Of a stretch of 64,000 bases of DNA, positions 62,966-64,000 are shown one piece after another. Numbering within the stretch: position 1 is the stretch's first letter; each line of letters starts with the position of its first letter. Source of the stretch: Phyllobacterium zundukense (GTDB lineage Bacteria; Pseudomonadota; Alphaproteobacteria; Rhizobiales; Rhizobiaceae); the NCBI RefSeq assembly GCF_002764115.1, contig NZ_CP017942.1:381001-445000 (forward strand). Reading direction: 5' to 3'. A program made the translations under genes and the position numbers. The notes below the pieces were generated by a model. It worked only from the letters and a program-made list of their open reading frames with translations, was not told where the DNA came from and searched no databases.

Positions 62966-63928
62966 TTATACTGCAATCCTCGCCTCTCGAGGAGATTGAT
63001 TGTACGTTTCGCGATAGGAGCGGGAGAAATGGCCCGCACTTGAAAAGCCGGTTGCAAAGGCAATCTCCGCGACGGAAAGCGGGCTCTGCTGCAGTAGACG
63101 CCGCGCATGATCGAGTCTCAGCCGGCGATACTCGGTCAAAAATGTCGAGCGCATATGATCGCGAAAGAGCCGATCCAGATGGCGCGGCGTCATTCCGGCA
63201 AAACGCGCCATTGCGCTGCGATTGAGGGGTCTTTCGATTGTGGTCTCCATTTTCTCGAGCACGCCGAGCAAGGCAGGATGATGAACGCCGTAGCGTTCCG
63301 CGAGAGAGCCACGTTGGGGCCCCGCCGGTTCGCCCACTACCGTGTGCAGATACCAGTCGCTGACGCGGCGCGCGAAGTCGGCTCCCATGCGCTCTGCGAT
63401 CATGGCATGCATCATGTCGAGGGGAGCGATACCGCCGCCACAGGTAATACGATCGCCATCGATCACATAACGGGCCTGAACCGGCTGAAGCGCCGGAAAG
63501 GCTTCCATCAACGCTGGCGCATGTTCCCAATGGATCGTAAAACGGCGGCCCTGCAAAAGCCCGGCTGCCGCCAAAAGATAGGGGCCACCCGATATACCAC
63601 CGATCCGCACGCCTTCGCGGGCAAGCTGACGCAAGGCAACATGCACCGGCGGCTCTTGCCACTGCGGCGGACCACCGCCCGCACAGACGAAGACAGAGTG
63701 CAAAGCGCCGGTTCGTTGCGAAAGAGGGCGTGCTGGCACGATGGCGCCGGACGACGCCGTGACCGGTTGTCCGCTGGAACTGAATGTGTGAAGCCGGTAG
63801 AGCTCCCTGCCTGCCAGAAGGTTGGCAGCCCGAAGCGGTTCGGTTGCAGATGCATAGGACATGAGCGCGAAGCCGGGCAGAAGTATGAACCCGACCTCCT
63901 GAACATGCCTGTCTTTTTCACGGACCAT
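62966..63928 (-). CDS. GATase1-like/AraC-family regulator
   Basis: The 320-residue protein has an N-terminal DJ-1/PfpI-like domain (about 10-185: VGFILLPGFALMSYASATEPLRAANLL, GISGGPYLLAAAGLLQGRRFTIHWEH) and a C-terminal AraC DNA-binding domain (about 220-315: AMARFAGMTPRHLDRLFRDHM, SVAEIAFATGFSSAGHFSRSY). The catalytic Cys of PfpI is Ser here, as usual for the GbdR/CdhR/SouR subfamily, whose members sense quaternary amines such as betaine and carnitine. It probably senses a methylated amine, which is inferred from family and location. Confidence 0.9.
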   Translation of the reverse strand: MVREKDRHVQEVGFILLPGFALMSYASATEPLRAANLLAGRELYRLHTFSSSGQPVTASSGAIVPARPLSQRTGALHSVFVCAGGGPPQWQEPPVHVALRQLAREGVRIGGISGGPYLLAAAGLLQGRRFTIHWEHAPALMEAFPALQPVQARYVIDGDRITCGGGIAPLDMMHAMIAERMGADFARRVSDWYLHTVVGEPAGPQRGSLAERYGVHHPALLGVLEKMETTIERPLNRSAMARFAGMTPRHLDRLFRDHMRSTFLTEYRRLRLDHARRLLQQSPLSVAEIAFATGFSSAGHFSRSYRETYNQSPREARIAV

Positions 63929-64000
63929 GTCCTATTTATACAAGTTATCGTCTTCTACATGCAAGATTAAATCCCATGATTTGCAATGATGCGCGTTGTG

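Noticed and set aside
57720..63960. Glycine or THF riboswitch ahead of the GcvT-like and one-carbon genes
   Set aside because: The leaders are too short or show no paired-core structure that I can recognise.

Overview
The window looks like part of a secondary replicon (megaplasmid or chromid) of a rhizobial alphaproteobacterium, in the Rhizobium/Sinorhizobium/Phyllobacterium sphere. The basis is moderately high G+C, dense ATGA-coupled operons, a rhizobium-style second complex I locus, uronate and methylated-amine catabolic cassettes, and a strip of plasmid-maintenance debris (ParA fragment, DUF736, HigBA, MNT-HEPN, IS630 remnant). The genus is inferred; there is no rRNA gene here to test it.

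Layout. (1) About 0-9.3 kb is a mixed accessory region: the 3' end of a TPR gene, a PAP2/haloperoxidase-fold protein next to an apparently cytosolic subtilase, a LuxR-type regulator with a degenerate receiver, a relic of an oligopeptide-ABC ATPase, a DMT exporter, an HSL-type esterase, a YbaK deacylase and a Tat-like exported protein. (2) 9.5-20.5 kb is an oligouronide catabolic operon: a divergent LacI repressor, GH105-like hydrolase, KduI, a large unassigned enzyme, a complete ABC importer (binding protein, two permeases, ATPase) and a KduD-like dehydrogenase. Together they would import unsaturated uronide oligosaccharides, split them in the cytosol and feed 2-keto-3-deoxygluconate metabolism. 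(3) 21.1-23.8 kb holds a MgtC/DUF4010 membrane protein and an exported DUF6454-like protein.

(4) 24.3-40.8 kb encodes a full NADH:quinone oxidoreductase in a permuted order. On the minus strand it runs nuoJ-K-[MrpD-like]-[84 aa]-[L-like]-M-N-A-B-C-D-E-F-G, and nuoH-nuoI plus a CBS-domain gene converge from the plus strand. It has four antiporter-like subunits instead of three and an N7-type NuoG, so it is probably an acquired second complex I.

(5) 40.9-47 kb is a plasmid and mobile-element scar zone. Its most striking element is a strictly phased 22 x 8-bp repeat array directly upstream of a truncated parA, which looks like an orphan partition site.

(6) 47-64 kb is a trimethylamine utilisation island: APC permease, Tdm (TMAO demethylase), Tmm (trimethylamine monooxygenase), DmmDABC (dimethylamine monooxygenase), PurU, GmaS, the N-methylglutamate synthase MgsABC, and XRE-cupin and GATase1-AraC regulators. 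Stepwise it takes TMA to TMAO, dimethylamine, methylamine, gamma-glutamylmethylamide and N-methylglutamate. The N-methylglutamate dehydrogenase genes are not in the window. A 15-bp sequence shared by the tdm and dmmD upstream regions is a candidate common operator.
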